Of a stretch of 15,378 bases of DNA, positions 1 to 8,030 are shown piece after piece. The notes beneath the pieces are model-generated. The model worked only from the letters and a program-made list of their open reading frames with translations, was not told where the DNA came from and ran no database searches. Both the position numbers and the translations under genes were made by a program. Each line of letters begins with the position of its first letter. The first letter of the stretch is position 1. Origin of the DNA: Verrucomicrobiota bacterium (GTDB taxonomy: Bacteria > Verrucomicrobiota > Verrucomicrobiia > Opitutales > UBA953); contig RDYO01000020.1 of assembly GCA_004293385.1 (NCBI GenBank), positions 1-15,378 of the forward strand, written 5' to 3'.

Positions 1-2622
1 TTCGTCCTCGCCAAGCTGGAAGAGAAGGGCCTGCAGCCTAATCCTGCCGCCGGTCCCGAAGCCTTCCTTCGTCGCGTCTACTATGATCTGATCGGCCTTC
101 CGCCCACCTCCGAGCAGGTCGACGCCTTCGTCAAGGCCTGCGACAGCGCCGCGCTCGCCGACTCCCTCGCCGCCCGCACCGGACGTCCGACCGGCAACGT
201 CGAAGCCGTCTACGTCAAGCAGGTCGACGCGCTGCTCGCCTCGCCGCACTACGGCGAGCGCTGGGCCCGTCACTGGCTCGACACCGCGCGCTACTCCGAC
301 ACGCGTGGCCTGCAGGTCGACCAGGGCGACAGCCTCTTCCGCGACTACCGCTACGCCTACGCCTGGACCTACCGCGATTACGTCATCAACGCGATGAACG
401 AGGACAAGCCGTACGACAAGTTCGTCGTCGAGCAGATCGCCGCCGACCGCATCCCGGACATCTCTCCCGACGATCCTCGTCTCGCCGCCCTCGGCTTCAT
501 CACCATCGGCAAGCGCTTCGAAGACATCCACGACACCATCGACGAGCGCATCGACACGACCACCAAGGCCTTCCTCGGCCTGACCGTCGCCTGTTCGCGC
601 TGCCACGACCACAAGTTCGACCCGATCCCGATCAAGGACTACTACTCCCTGCACGGCATCTTCGCCTCGATCGTCGAGCCCCTGCACCAGACGCCCATCG
701 CGGCCACCGGCAACACCGCCGCCGCCCGCGCCGACTTCCTCAAGCGACTCAACCAGCTCCAGGACGAGCAGGTCGCCGGCTTCTTCCGCTACATGCGGGA
801 GACCCGCGCCCGCTACGACCACGAGATGGCCGGCCGCCTCATGATCGCCACCGTCCGCGGCGGTTCCGCCGAAGCCGGCGAATACTCCGACCGCTACAAG
901 ATCGACCTGCAGTCCGACACGGACTTCGCCGCCATGCGCATCCAGAAGGACTCGCCCATCACCGGTCCCTTCGCCGCCCTGGCTTCCGTGCCGTTCGTCT
1001 ACTTCGCCGAGCGCGCCCCGATCGTCCTCAAGGAATACCTCGATGATCCGGAGAACCGCGTGAACCCGATCATCGCCGCCGGCCTGCGTAACATCAAGCC
1101 GAAGACCATGCACGACGTCGCCGCCGCCTACCAGCGCATCTACGTCGAGAACAAGGCCGCCATCCTCGCCCACCTCAACCTCCTGGCCAAGCCCGGCGAA
1201 GAGTGGAAGAAGACCTCCCCGGCCATCGCCGAGATGACCGGCTATCCTTGGGCCATCCCGTCCTACGACGAGATCTTCGACAATGAAGAGATGATCTCCC
1301 TCTTCAGCACGCGTAAGTTCTGTCAGGACTGGCAGAACCGTCCGATCTACGGCGGCATCGGCAACCGCGAGCCGGTCGCCTACTTCCGTCACCCGCAGAT
1401 CAACGAGCTCCGTCTCTCCCACCCGGGCGTCCCCGGCCACGCGATGGTCGTCCAGGATTCCGAAGGCGCGAAGGACAGCTACGTGTTCAAGCGTGGCGAC
1501 AAGAACAACAAGGGTGAGATCGTGCCCCGCCAGTTCCTCGACATCCTCACGGTCGGCGAGCGCCGCCCGTACGTCGACGGCAGCGGTCGCTACGAGTTCG
1601 CCCAGTCCATCATCTCCAAGGACAACCCGATCACCGCCCGCGTGGCCGTGAACCGCACCTGGACCAAGCACTTCGGCGAAGGTTTCGTGAACACGCCCGA
1701 TGACCTCGGCAACATGTCCGAGAAGCCCTCGCACCCCGAGCTGCTCGACTACCTCGCCACGGACTTCGTGGAGAACGGTTGGACGATGAAGCGCCTTCAC
1801 CGCATGATCGTGCTCAGCAACACGTATCGCCTGGATTCCGACCCCACCGCGAACCCGCTCGTGGCCAAGAAGGGCCCGGTCGATCCGTTGAAGATCGACG
1901 CCGGCAACCGTCTGCTCTGGCGCGGCAACCTGCGTCGCCTCGACTTCGAGTCCATCCGTGACTCGATGATCCTGCTCACCGGCAAGATGACCACCACCGT
2001 CGGCGGCCAGCCTGCGAACATCACCGACGAGCCGTTCAGCTACCGACGCAGCCTCTACGGCTACGTCGATCGCCGCCGCCTCAGCGACACCCTCTCGCAG
2101 TTCGACTACGGCGACCCCGACCAGTCGAACACGAAGCGTAACTCGACCATCGTGCCCCAGCAGGCCCTGTTCTTCATGAACAACGCCCTGGCCGTCGACG
2201 TCGCCCGCGCCGTCGCCTCCCGCAAGGACGTCGTCAACGCGATGTCCGAGGACCAGCGCATCGTCGCGATGTTCCGCTGCATGTTCCAGCGTCGTCCGTC
2301 TTCCAATGAGATCCGCGTGGCCCAGGAATTCCTGACCAAGCAGAAGATGGGCGCCGCCACCGCCAAACTGCGTCCCGCCACCAAGGCCGGTGAGCGCGGC
2401 AAGGCCGTGACGCCCGTCGCCCGCACCGCCGCCCCCTCGACCAAGGGACCTGCCGTGATGGCTCCGGACGGCGAAGAGAGCATGATGATGGCCGTGACCG
2501 GCGGCGGCGCCGAAGGCGTCCTGCGTAACGTGGGCGAGATGATCTCCCGTGAGCCGCTGACCCCGACCGAGCTCCTCGTCCACGCTCTGCTGCTTTCGAA
2601 CGAGTTCATCTACGTCAACTGA
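1..2622 (+). CDS. DUF1549/DUF1553 planctomycete-cytochrome-type protein, 5' end outside window
   Basis: The reading frame is open from base 1 to the TGA at 2620-2622 (873 residues visible), so the gene starts before the window; the ATG at 394 is internal. The visible part begins inside a DUF1549 (PSCyt2) domain, about residues 1-220, with the hallmark block around ASPHYGERWARHWLDTARY. A CSRCH motif (CXXCH, possible haem c site) begins at residue 198 and is followed by DHKFDPI. A variable middle leads to a DUF1553 (PSD1) domain from about residue 525, with NRTW, PSHPELLDYLA, RRLDFESIRDSM and PQQALFFMN. The last residues, LSNEFIYVN, match the family's usual end. A PSCyt1 haem domain and signal peptide are expected upstream but cannot be seen. 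Residues about 789-840 form an Ala/Lys/Pro-rich, probably disordered insert. The function is not established; proteins of this type are exported and usually encoded beside DUF1501 proteins. It is a tandem paralogue of the next gene and is separated from it by a strong hairpin. Confidence 0.93.
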   Translation, partial: FVLAKLEEKGLQPNPAAGPEAFLRRVYYDLIGLPPTSEQVDAFVKACDSAALADSLAARTGRPTGNVEAVYVKQVDALLASPHYGERWARHWLDTARYSDTRGLQVDQGDSLFRDYRYAYAWTYRDYVINAMNEDKPYDKFVVEQIAADRIPDISPDDPRLAALGFITIGKRFEDIHDTIDERIDTTTKAFLGLTVACSRCHDHKFDPIPIKDYYSLHGIFASIVEPLHQTPIAATGNTAAARADFLKRLNQLQDEQVAGFFRYMRETRARYDHEMAGRLMIATVRGGSAEAGEYSDRYKIDLQSDTDFAAMRIQKDSPITGPFAALASVPFVYFAERAPIVLKEYLDDPENRVNPIIAAGLRNIKPKTMHDVAAAYQRIYVENKAAILAHLNLLAKPGEEWKKTSPAIAEMTGYPWAIPSYDEIFDNEEMISLFSTRKFCQDWQNRPIYGGIGNREPVAYFRHPQINELRLSHPGVPGHAMVVQDSEGAKDSYVFKRGDKNNKGEIVPRQFLDILTVGERRPYVDGSGRYEFAQSIISKDNPITARVAVNRTWTKHFGEGFVNTPDDLGNMSEKPSHPELLDYLATDFVENGWTMKRLHRMIVLSNTYRLDSDPTANPLVAKKGPVDPLKIDAGNRLLWRGNLRRLDFESIRDSMILLTGKMTTTVGGQPANITDEPFSYRRSLYGYVDRRRLSDTLSQFDYGDPDQSNTKRNSTIVPQQALFFMNNALAVDVARAVASRKDVVNAMSEDQRIVAMFRCMFQRRPSSNEIRVAQEFLTKQKMGAATAKLRPATKAGERGKAVTPVARTAAPSTKGPAVMAPDGEESMMMAVTGGGAEGVLRNVGEMISREPLTPTELLVHALLLSNEFIYVN

Positions 2623-2641
2623 CGTTTTTGACAGGTTTTTA

Positions 2642-2675
2642 ACGAGGCCGGCCTCCGTAAGGGGGTCGGCCTCGT
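2642..2675 (+). terminator. Hairpin terminator with 15-bp stem and GUAA tetraloop
   Basis: The left arm is 2642-2656 and the right arm 2661-2675. They pair along 15 positions, 13 Watson-Crick and 2 G-U, closed by the loop GTAA (GNRA type). The outer nine pairs, ACGAGGCCG/CGGCCTCGT, are perfect. A short T stretch follows (CGTTTATT). It lies 20 bases after the stop of the first DUF1553 gene. The U tract is weak, so termination strength is inferred. Confidence 0.8.
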
Positions 2676-2705
2676 CGTTTATTGGCTTAATCCTGCATGA
2701 ATTGG

Positions 2706-2741
2706 TTGAAACATTTTAGCCGTAGGGGAGTATTTAATACT
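2706..2741 (+). promoter_or_regulatory. Possible promoter/operator region before second DUF1553 gene
   Basis: This A+T-rich island sits in a very G+C-rich region. TTGAAA (2706-2711) resembles a -35 box. TATTTA (2731-2736) or TTTAAT (2733-2738) could serve as -10, but the spacings of 19 and 21 are longer than ideal. The -10 candidates lie inside a 13-base palindrome, AGTATTTAATACT (2729-2741), with six-base arms around a central T, which could be an operator. Its position supports a translation start at 2781 rather than the in-frame ATG at 2697. The call rests on base composition and weak motif matches only. Confidence 0.3.
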
Positions 2742-2780
2742 AGCGGTAATCCCCCTGCCGCCCACCCCCTTAAAACCACC

Positions 2781-5700
2781 ATGCCGTCCTTGTCCGTCAG
2801 CCTCCGTCTGCTCGCCCTCGTCTCCGTCGCCGGCCTCGGCGCCGCCGACGCCCCTGAGCCGAAGATGGATCCGGCCGGCCTCGAGTTCTTCGAGAAGAAC
2901 ATCCGTCCGATCCTCACCGAGCGTTGCTACGAATGTCACTCGAAGGAGAAGGGCGTGTCGAAGGGCGGACTCATCTTGGATTCCCGTCAGGGCATGCTGG
3001 CCGGCGGTGACCTCGGCGCGGCCGTCGTCCCTGGCGATCTCAAGAAGTCGCTGATCGTCGTCGCGGTCCATCAGGCCGACCCCGATATCTCGATGCCGCC
3101 GCGCAAGGCCGGCGCCAAACTTTCCGCCACGCAGATCGGACTGATCGAACAGTGGATCAAGATGGGCGCTCCCGCTCCCGCCGGCGCCGGCGGCGCGAAG
3201 CTTACCGGTCTCTCCGACAAGGCGCGCGCGCACTGGGCCTTCCAGCCCGTCCAGACCTACGCGGTGCCGACCAAGCTCAGCAACCCCGCCTGGTGCCAGA
3301 ACGAGGTCGACGCCTTCATCATGGCCAAGCTCGACGAAAAGGGCCTCAAGCCCAGCCCGGCCGCCGACGGCGAAGCCCTGCTGCGTCGCCTCTCCTATGA
3401 CCTGATCGGCCTGCCGCCCACGAGCGTCGAGGTCGACGCCTTCTCCCGTGACTACGACTCCGCGCTCGCTTACGACGCCATGGCCGTACGTAAAGGCCAG
3501 CCCGTGCGCGCCGTGGCCAGCGTCGTCGAACGCACCGTCGACCGTCTCCTCGCCTCGCCCCACTACGGCGAACGCTGGGCCCGCCACTGGCTCGACACCG
3601 CCCGCTACTCCGACACCAAGGGCCTGAAGCGCAACGGCACCATCGAGACCTTCGACAGCTCCTGGACTTACCGCGACTACGTCATCGACGCCTTCAACAC
3701 CGACAAGCCCTACGACCAGTTCATCATCGAGCAGCTCGCGGCCGACCGCCTGCCCGACCTCGCCAAGGACGACCCGCGCCTCGCCGCGCTCGGCTTCGTC
3801 ACCGTCGGCAAGCGCTTCCAGAACAACGACGACACGATCGACGAGCGCATCGACGCCGTGACGAAGGGCTTCCTCGGCCTGACCGTCGCCTGCTCGCGCT
3901 GCCACGACCACAAGTTCGACCCGATTCCGGCGGCCGACTACTATTCCCTCCACGGCATCTTCGCCTCCGTGATCGAGCCGCAGACGAACCCCGTCATCCG
4001 CGATCCGTTGCTCGTCGGCAAGAACGCCCCGACCAACGCCTACCGCGCCGACTACGAGAAGCGCCTCGCCGCCCTCATCGAAGAGACCGCCCAGGGTTAC
4101 TACAAGCATCTCGTCAGCATGCAGGCGGGCTTCCACCGGGAGTTCGCTCCGCGCGCCATGGCCGCCATGGTCGGCGGCTTCCGCAGCACCGCGGGCTTCG
4201 ACATCCTCAAGAAGTACGACCTCGGCGAAAGCCGCGAGCTCGGCAATTCCTTCGCCGCGGTCATGGCCCGTCCGGACCACCCGATCACCGGTCCGCTCGT
4301 CCGCCTCAAGCGCGTCAGCGCCGAGGAGTTCGCGCAGAAGGCCCCCGCCATCCTCGAAGCCGCGCTCGCCGACCCGAAGTCACCGGTCAATCCGCTCATC
4401 GCCGAAGCCCTCCGCGGCCTCAAGCCGAAGTCCCTCGATGAAGTGGCCCTCGCCTACCAGGCCGCCTTCAAGAAGCACCGCGACAAGATCGTCGCCCACG
4501 TCCAGCTGCGCAGCCAGCCTGGTCGCAAAGGCGAGAAGGATGACGCCGCCGTCGCCCAGCTCGCGGCCTTCCCCTGGCCCCTGCCGGACGTCGAGGACAT
4601 CCGCTCCGTCACGATCCTCGAGCGCCTCACCGAAAGCCGTGACTTCTGTTCCGCCGGTCAGGTCCCGATCAGCGCGACGTTCGTCAACAACAACAAGCCG
4701 GTGAAGTACTTCAAGTTCGCCGACATCAACGCGCTCGACATCACCCACCCGGGCGGCCCCGGCACGGCGATGGTGATCACCGACGTCGAGAAGCCTCGCG
4801 ACAGCAACGTCTACATCCGCGGCGACCGTAACAAGCGCGGCCCCGTCGCCCCGCGCCAGTTCCTCGAGGTCCTCGCCGGTCCTGACCGCCTGCCGTTCTA
4901 CGAAGGCAGCGGCCGCCGCGAGCTCGCCCTCGCCATCGCCAGCCGCACCAATCCGCTCACGGCCCGCGTGCTCGTGAACCGTCTCTGGGCGCACCACTTC
5001 GGCGCGGGCATCGTCTCCTCGCCCGACGACTTCGGCAACATGTCCGAGGCTCCCTCGCACCCCGAGCTGCTCGACTGGATGGCCACCACGTTCGTCGAGG
5101 GTGGCTGGTCCATCAAGAAGATGCACAAGCGCATCCTCCTCTCCGCCGCCTACCGTCAGTCCGCCAACCCCAGCACCAACATCATGCTGACGCAGAAGTC
5201 CGGGGTGGACCCGACTAAGATCGACGGCGGCAACAAGTTCCTCTGGCATGCCAACTTGCGCCGCCTGGACTTCGAGAGCATCCGCGACTCGATGCTGCTC
5301 CTCTCCGGCAAGCTCGACCGCGCCATGGGCGGCCGCGCCGTCAACATCACCGACGAGCCTTACAGCTACCGTCGCACGATCTACGGCTTCATCGACCGCG
5401 ACAAGCTGAGCGAGCTCCAGTCGCAGTTCGACTTCGCCGATCCGAACATGGCGAACTCCATGCGCAGCTCCACGATCGTGCCGCAGCAGGCGTTGTTCTT
5501 CATGAACAATCCGCTGGCCATCGAAGTCGCCCGCAACGTCAACGCCCGCGCCGAGATGGCCAAGGCCACGTCCGACGACGAGCGCATCACCCAGCTCTAT
5601 CGCATCATGTACCAGCGCTCGCCCACCGTGCAGGAGCGCCAGATCGCCCGCGAGTTCGTGACCCGCATCGCCGGGTACATCGACGAGCCCGTCGTCCAGG

Positions 5701-5939
5701 CTCCCTCCAAGGGGGACAAGGCCTCCCGGGCCAAGGCCGAACGGGTCGCCAAGGCCAAGGCCGACAAGGCCGCGATCGCCAAGGGGCCTTCGGTCCCGGA
5801 AGTGAAGCTGGAGACCTCGGTTAAAGGCGGAAAAATCGTGAATAACACGGAAATGGTCTCCCGAAAGGAGCCTTCCAACCCCTGGGTCATGCTGGCCCAG
5901 TCCATGATTTGCTCCAACGAGTTCGTCTACCTGAATTAA
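2781..5939 (+). CDS. PSCyt1-DUF1549-DUF1553 secreted cytochrome-like protein
   Basis: This is a 1,052-residue protein if started at ATG 2781. An in-frame ATG at 2697 would add 28 residues, but 2781 places a typical signal peptide (MPSLSVSLRLLALVSVAGLGAA) at the N-terminus. Domains in order are PSCyt1 (about 30-120) with FFEKNIRPILTERCYECHS and a CXXCH haem motif at residues 49-53; DUF1549/PSCyt2 (about 176-385) with SPHYGERWARHWLDTARYSD; and DUF1553/PSD1 (about 707-1050) with NRLWAHHFG, PSHPELLDWMA, RRLDFESIRDSM and PQQALFFMN. A second CXXCH (CSRCH) begins at residue 371. A Lys/Ala-rich insert, built of repeated AKA and DKA units, lies near residues 970-1020. The family is exported and of unproven function, probably redox-linked polymer or small-molecule breakdown in the envelope. 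It is paralogous to the preceding gene and probably cotranscribed with the DUF1501 gene 70 bp downstream, since no hairpin was seen between them. Confidence 0.93.
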   Translation: MPSLSVSLRLLALVSVAGLGAADAPEPKMDPAGLEFFEKNIRPILTERCYECHSKEKGVSKGGLILDSRQGMLAGGDLGAAVVPGDLKKSLIVVAVHQADPDISMPPRKAGAKLSATQIGLIEQWIKMGAPAPAGAGGAKLTGLSDKARAHWAFQPVQTYAVPTKLSNPAWCQNEVDAFIMAKLDEKGLKPSPAADGEALLRRLSYDLIGLPPTSVEVDAFSRDYDSALAYDAMAVRKGQPVRAVASVVERTVDRLLASPHYGERWARHWLDTARYSDTKGLKRNGTIETFDSSWTYRDYVIDAFNTDKPYDQFIIEQLAADRLPDLAKDDPRLAALGFVTVGKRFQNNDDTIDERIDAVTKGFLGLTVACSRCHDHKFDPIPAADYYSLHGIFASVIEPQTNPVIRDPLLVGKNAPTNAYRADYEKRLAALIEETAQGYYKHLVSMQAGFHREFAPRAMAAMVGGFRSTAGFDILKKYDLGESRELGNSFAAVMARPDHPITGPLVRLKRVSAEEFAQKAPAILEAALADPKSPVNPLIAEALRGLKPKSLDEVALAYQAAFKKHRDKIVAHVQLRSQPGRKGEKDDAAVAQLAAFPWPLPDVEDIRSVTILERLTESRDFCSAGQVPISATFVNNNKPVKYFKFADINALDITHPGGPGTAMVITDVEKPRDSNVYIRGDRNKRGPVAPRQFLEVLAGPDRLPFYEGSGRRELALAIASRTNPLTARVLVNRLWAHHFGAGIVSSPDDFGNMSEAPSHPELLDWMATTFVEGGWSIKKMHKRILLSAAYRQSANPSTNIMLTQKSGVDPTKIDGGNKFLWHANLRRLDFESIRDSMLLLSGKLDRAMGGRAVNITDEPYSYRRTIYGFIDRDKLSELQSQFDFADPNMANSMRSSTIVPQQALFFMNNPLAIEVARNVNARAEMAKATSDDERITQLYRIMYQRSPTVQERQIAREFVTRIAGYIDEPVVQAPSKGDKASRAKAERVAKAKADKAAIAKGPSVPEVKLETSVKGGKIVNNTEMVSRKEPSNPWVMLAQSMICSNEFVYLN

Positions 5940-5968
5940 ATCCCCTACGCTCGAAAGAGTTGTTTTTC

Positions 5969-5974
5969 TACAAT
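5969..5974 (+). promoter_or_regulatory. Possible -10 box before DUF1501 gene
   Basis: TACAAT matches the bacterial -10 consensus at five of six bases. It lies in a small T-rich patch (TTGTTTTTCTACAAT) 35 bases before the ATG at 6010. No good -35 box was seen at the normal spacing. The leader that would follow is C-rich and purine-poor, with no Shine-Dalgarno. It may be an internal promoter within the unit, or chance. Confidence 0.25.
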
Positions 5975-6009
5975 AGCCCCCCCACAATCTCACCAACCTC
6001 ACCCTCCCC

Positions 6010-7398
6010 ATGAAAGACTCCAGCTGCGGAAATTACGTGCCCACCCCGAACTCGCGCCGCGAGTTCCTGCGCCAGACCGGCCTCGGTATGGGCACGCTCG
6101 CCTTCGGCACCATGGTCGCCGACTACCTCGTCAGCGACGCCCAGGCCGAAGTGATGGCCAACCTCAAGCCTCGTAAGGCTCCTCTCGCCGCCAAGGCGAA
6201 GCACGTCATCCACATCTTCGCGGGCGGCGCTCCCTCGCACCTCGACACCTTCGATCCGAAGCCGAAGATGAAGGAGCTCGCCGACATGTCGGCCGCCGGC
6301 ATGAACGGCGTCCTCTTCCCGACGCCCTTCGAGTTCAAGAAGTCCGGTAAGTCCGGCCTCGAGATCTCCGAGATCTTCCCGAAGCTCCAGGGCGTGGCTG
6401 ACGACATGTGCGTCATCCGCTCGCTGCACCAGGGCATCCCGGCCCACGGCCCGGCCGCCAAGCTGATGCACACCGGCTCGGCGATCCTCTCCAAGCCCTC
6501 CCTCGGCTCCTGGGTCCTCTACGGTCTCGGCACCGAAAGCCAGGACCTCCCGGGCTTCGTCTCCCTCGGCGGAAGCTCCGACGCCCGCGCTTCGGCCTTC
6601 CTCCCGTCCCTCTACCAGGGCGCCAACACCTCCTTCCGTCCCGGTGCTCCGGCGAACAAGATCATCGCCAACCTCCAGAGCGAATTCACCACGCAGGACG
6701 CGCAGCGCAAGCAGCTCGACCTCGTCCGCCAGCTCAACGAGCGCCACATGCAGACCGTCCAGAAGGACGAGCAGCTCGAAGCCCGCATCGAATCCTTCGA
6801 GCTCGCCTTCCGCATGCAGACCGCGGCCACCGATGCCTTCGATATCTCCAAGGAGTCTGAGAAGACCCGCGAGATGTACGGCAAGACCGACCTCGGCGCC
6901 AAGCTGCTCTGCGCCCGTCGCCTCGTCGAGCGCGGCGTCCGTTTCGTCCAGGTCGACGCCGGCGGTTGGGACCACCACACCAACCTCTTCACCTCGATCG
7001 CCCAGCGCGCCGAGAACATCGACGGCCCGGCCGCGGCCCTCATCGCCGACCTCAAGCAGCGCGGTCTCCTCGACCAGACCCTGATCATCTGGGGCGGAGA
7101 ATTCGGCCGCACCCCGACCACCGCGGGCCGCGTCAATCAGGCTTCCGGTCGCGACCACCACTCCAAGGCTTTCTGCTGCTGGATGGCCGGCGGCGGCGTC
7201 AAGGGCGGCATGCACTACGGCGAGACCGACGAAATCGGCTCCCAGGTCGCCGCTGACGGCGTCGACGTGCACGACCTCCACGCCACCATCCTCCGCCTCC
7301 TCGGCTTCGATCACACCAAGCTCACCTACCGCTACAACGGTCGTGACTTCCGCCTCACCGATAACTTCGGCAAGGCGGTCGAGAAGATCATCGCCTAA
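6010..7398 (+). CDS. DUF1501 protein, Tat-exported, alkaline-phosphatase-like fold
   Basis: This 462-residue protein is of normal length for the DUF1501 family, which is grouped with the alkaline phosphatase/sulfatase fold. The N-terminus carries a twin-arginine signal, SRREFL at residues 15-20, followed by a hydrophobic glycine-rich stretch, so export in a folded state is likely. Family blocks are HVIHIFAGGAPSHLDTFDPK (65-84), GGWDHH (318-323), WGGEFGRTP (361-369) and GRDHHSKAF (380-388). The family's usual end, HDLHATILRLLGFDHTKL followed by YNGRDFRLTD, is also present. The Asp/His-rich blocks look like metal ligands, but the reaction is not known. DUF1501 genes are commonly paired with DUF1549/DUF1553 genes, as here (70 bp gap), which suggests a joint function outside the cytoplasm. 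The start is the only one that gives the Tat signal in its normal place; the leader has no Shine-Dalgarno. A strong hairpin follows. Confidence 0.94.
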   Translation: MKDSSCGNYVPTPNSRREFLRQTGLGMGTLAFGTMVADYLVSDAQAEVMANLKPRKAPLAAKAKHVIHIFAGGAPSHLDTFDPKPKMKELADMSAAGMNGVLFPTPFEFKKSGKSGLEISEIFPKLQGVADDMCVIRSLHQGIPAHGPAAKLMHTGSAILSKPSLGSWVLYGLGTESQDLPGFVSLGGSSDARASAFLPSLYQGANTSFRPGAPANKIIANLQSEFTTQDAQRKQLDLVRQLNERHMQTVQKDEQLEARIESFELAFRMQTAATDAFDISKESEKTREMYGKTDLGAKLLCARRLVERGVRFVQVDAGGWDHHTNLFTSIAQRAENIDGPAAALIADLKQRGLLDQTLIIWGGEFGRTPTTAGRVNQASGRDHHSKAFCCWMAGGGVKGGMHYGETDEIGSQVAADGVDVHDLHATILRLLGFDHTKLTYRYNGRDFRLTDNFGKAVEKIIA

Positions 7399-7419
7399 GG
7401 GACTCCGGTCCTCCGAGCG

Positions 7420-7449
7420 AAGGGCGGGCGTCGAGAGGCGCCCGCCCTT
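7420..7449 (+). terminator. Intrinsic terminator after DUF1501 gene
   Basis: A perfect 11-bp inverted repeat, AAGGGCGGGCG (7420-7430) and CGCCCGCCCTT (7439-7449), has an 8-base loop and is followed by CCTGTTTT. It begins 22 bases after the DUF1501 stop codon. This is a good match to a Rho-independent terminator on the + strand. Confidence 0.85.
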
Positions 7450-7474
7450 CCTGTTTTCAGCGGCGGCGGGCGGC

Positions 7475-7502
7475 TTGCGTTCCCTCATTCTCGCATTCTA
7501 AT
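7475..7502 (+). promoter_or_regulatory. Candidate promoter for repeat protein/ThuA unit
   Basis: TTGCGT (7475-7480, three of six to -35) and TCTAAT (7497-7502, five of six to -10) are 16 bases apart, directly after the upstream terminator and before the ATG at 7515. Transcription would begin near 7509, leaving a leader of only about 5-6 bases, so the mRNA would be nearly leaderless. This is a motif match only. Confidence 0.4.
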
Positions 7503-7514
7503 AGAGTCATCCCC

Positions 7515-8030
7515 ATGAGACTCCTTGCGATCCTCGCCGCCGGTCTGCTCGTCTCTGCCTTCGCTACGGCCGCGCCGAAGAAGGAGGACGCCCGCAAGGA
7601 ACCGGCCAAGCCGGAGCCGAAGCCTTCCGCCGTCATCAAGGCGGACCCGCGGACGGGTGAGAATCCGCGGAACGGCGTCAAAGGCGCTGATGCCTTGGGG
7701 CGGACACAGACCCGTTATGACAACGGTGTCACGGCGGTGAAGACGCCCGACGCGATCGGCGGCTCGACCACGCGCTATAGCAATGGCATCACCGCCACGA
7801 CGCGTCCTGACGCGATCGGCGGTTCGACCACGCGTTACAGCAACGGCGTCACTGCCACGACCCGCCCCGATGCGTTCGGCGGCTCGACCACTACCTTCAG
7901 CGACGGCACCCGCGCCACGACCCGCAAGGATGCTTTCGGCAACCAGGTCACGACCTATTCGGACGGCCGACAGGAAGTCCTGCGTCCGGATCCGTTCGCG
8001 CCGAAGAAGTCCGCTAACGAGCGGAAATAA
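7515..8030 (+). CDS. Small secreted protein with five 20-residue tandem repeats
   Basis: This 171-residue protein belongs to no family I can name with confidence. It starts with a signal peptide (MRLLAILAAGLLVSAFATAA), followed by a Lys/Pro/Glu-rich linker to about residue 45. Residues 59-158 are five tandem 20-residue units that begin D-A-[I/F/L]-G and continue S-T-T-R-Y-S-N-G-x-T-A-T-T-R-P; units 2 and 3 differ at one residue. A short D-P-F-A tail ends in charged residues. The Gly/Thr/Tyr pattern with an aromatic-x-(N/D)-G turn in each unit suggests a beta-rich solenoid or an extended surface/stalk structure, loosely like YD-type repeats. The protein sits between terminators with the ThuA gene 65 bp downstream, so the two are probably cotranscribed. 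A structural or binding role at the cell surface is inference. The ATG at 7515 is chosen because it opens the signal peptide. Confidence 0.82.
   Translation: MRLLAILAAGLLVSAFATAAPKKEDARKEPAKPEPKPSAVIKADPRTGENPRNGVKGADALGRTQTRYDNGVTAVKTPDAIGGSTTRYSNGITATTRPDAIGGSTTRYSNGVTATTRPDAFGGSTTTFSDGTRATTRKDAFGNQVTTYSDGRQEVLRPDPFAPKKSANERK
7689..7988 (+). repeat. Five in-frame 60-bp tandem repeats
   Basis: Units start at 7689, 7749, 7809, 7869 and 7929, each encoding 20 residues that begin Asp-Ala-x-Gly. Units 2 and 3 differ at nine of 60 bases, eight of them synonymous. The outer units are more diverged. The array lies wholly inside the small secreted-protein gene. Confidence 0.9.

Noticed and set aside
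394..2622. ATG at 394 as the start of the first DUF1553 gene
   Set aside because: The frame is open and clearly coding back to base 1, with conserved DUF1549 residues such as SPHYGERWARHWLDTARY before 394, so this is an internal methionine.
2697..2780. ATG at 2697 as the start of the second DUF1553 gene
   Set aside because: It would put 28 non-conserved residues before a good signal peptide and lies upstream of, or inside, the likely promoter region.
2679..7488. Long minus-strand open frames at 2679-4280, 4380-6011 and 5968-7488
   Set aside because: They lie antisense to well-conserved genes and have repetitive Gly/Val/Glu/Asp/Arg/Leu composition, the expected mirror of C-ending codons in high-G+C DNA.
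7689..7988. CRISPR-like or non-coding interpretation of the 60-bp repeats
   Set aside because: The units are contiguous without spacers, in frame, and differ mostly at synonymous sites, so they are coding repeats.
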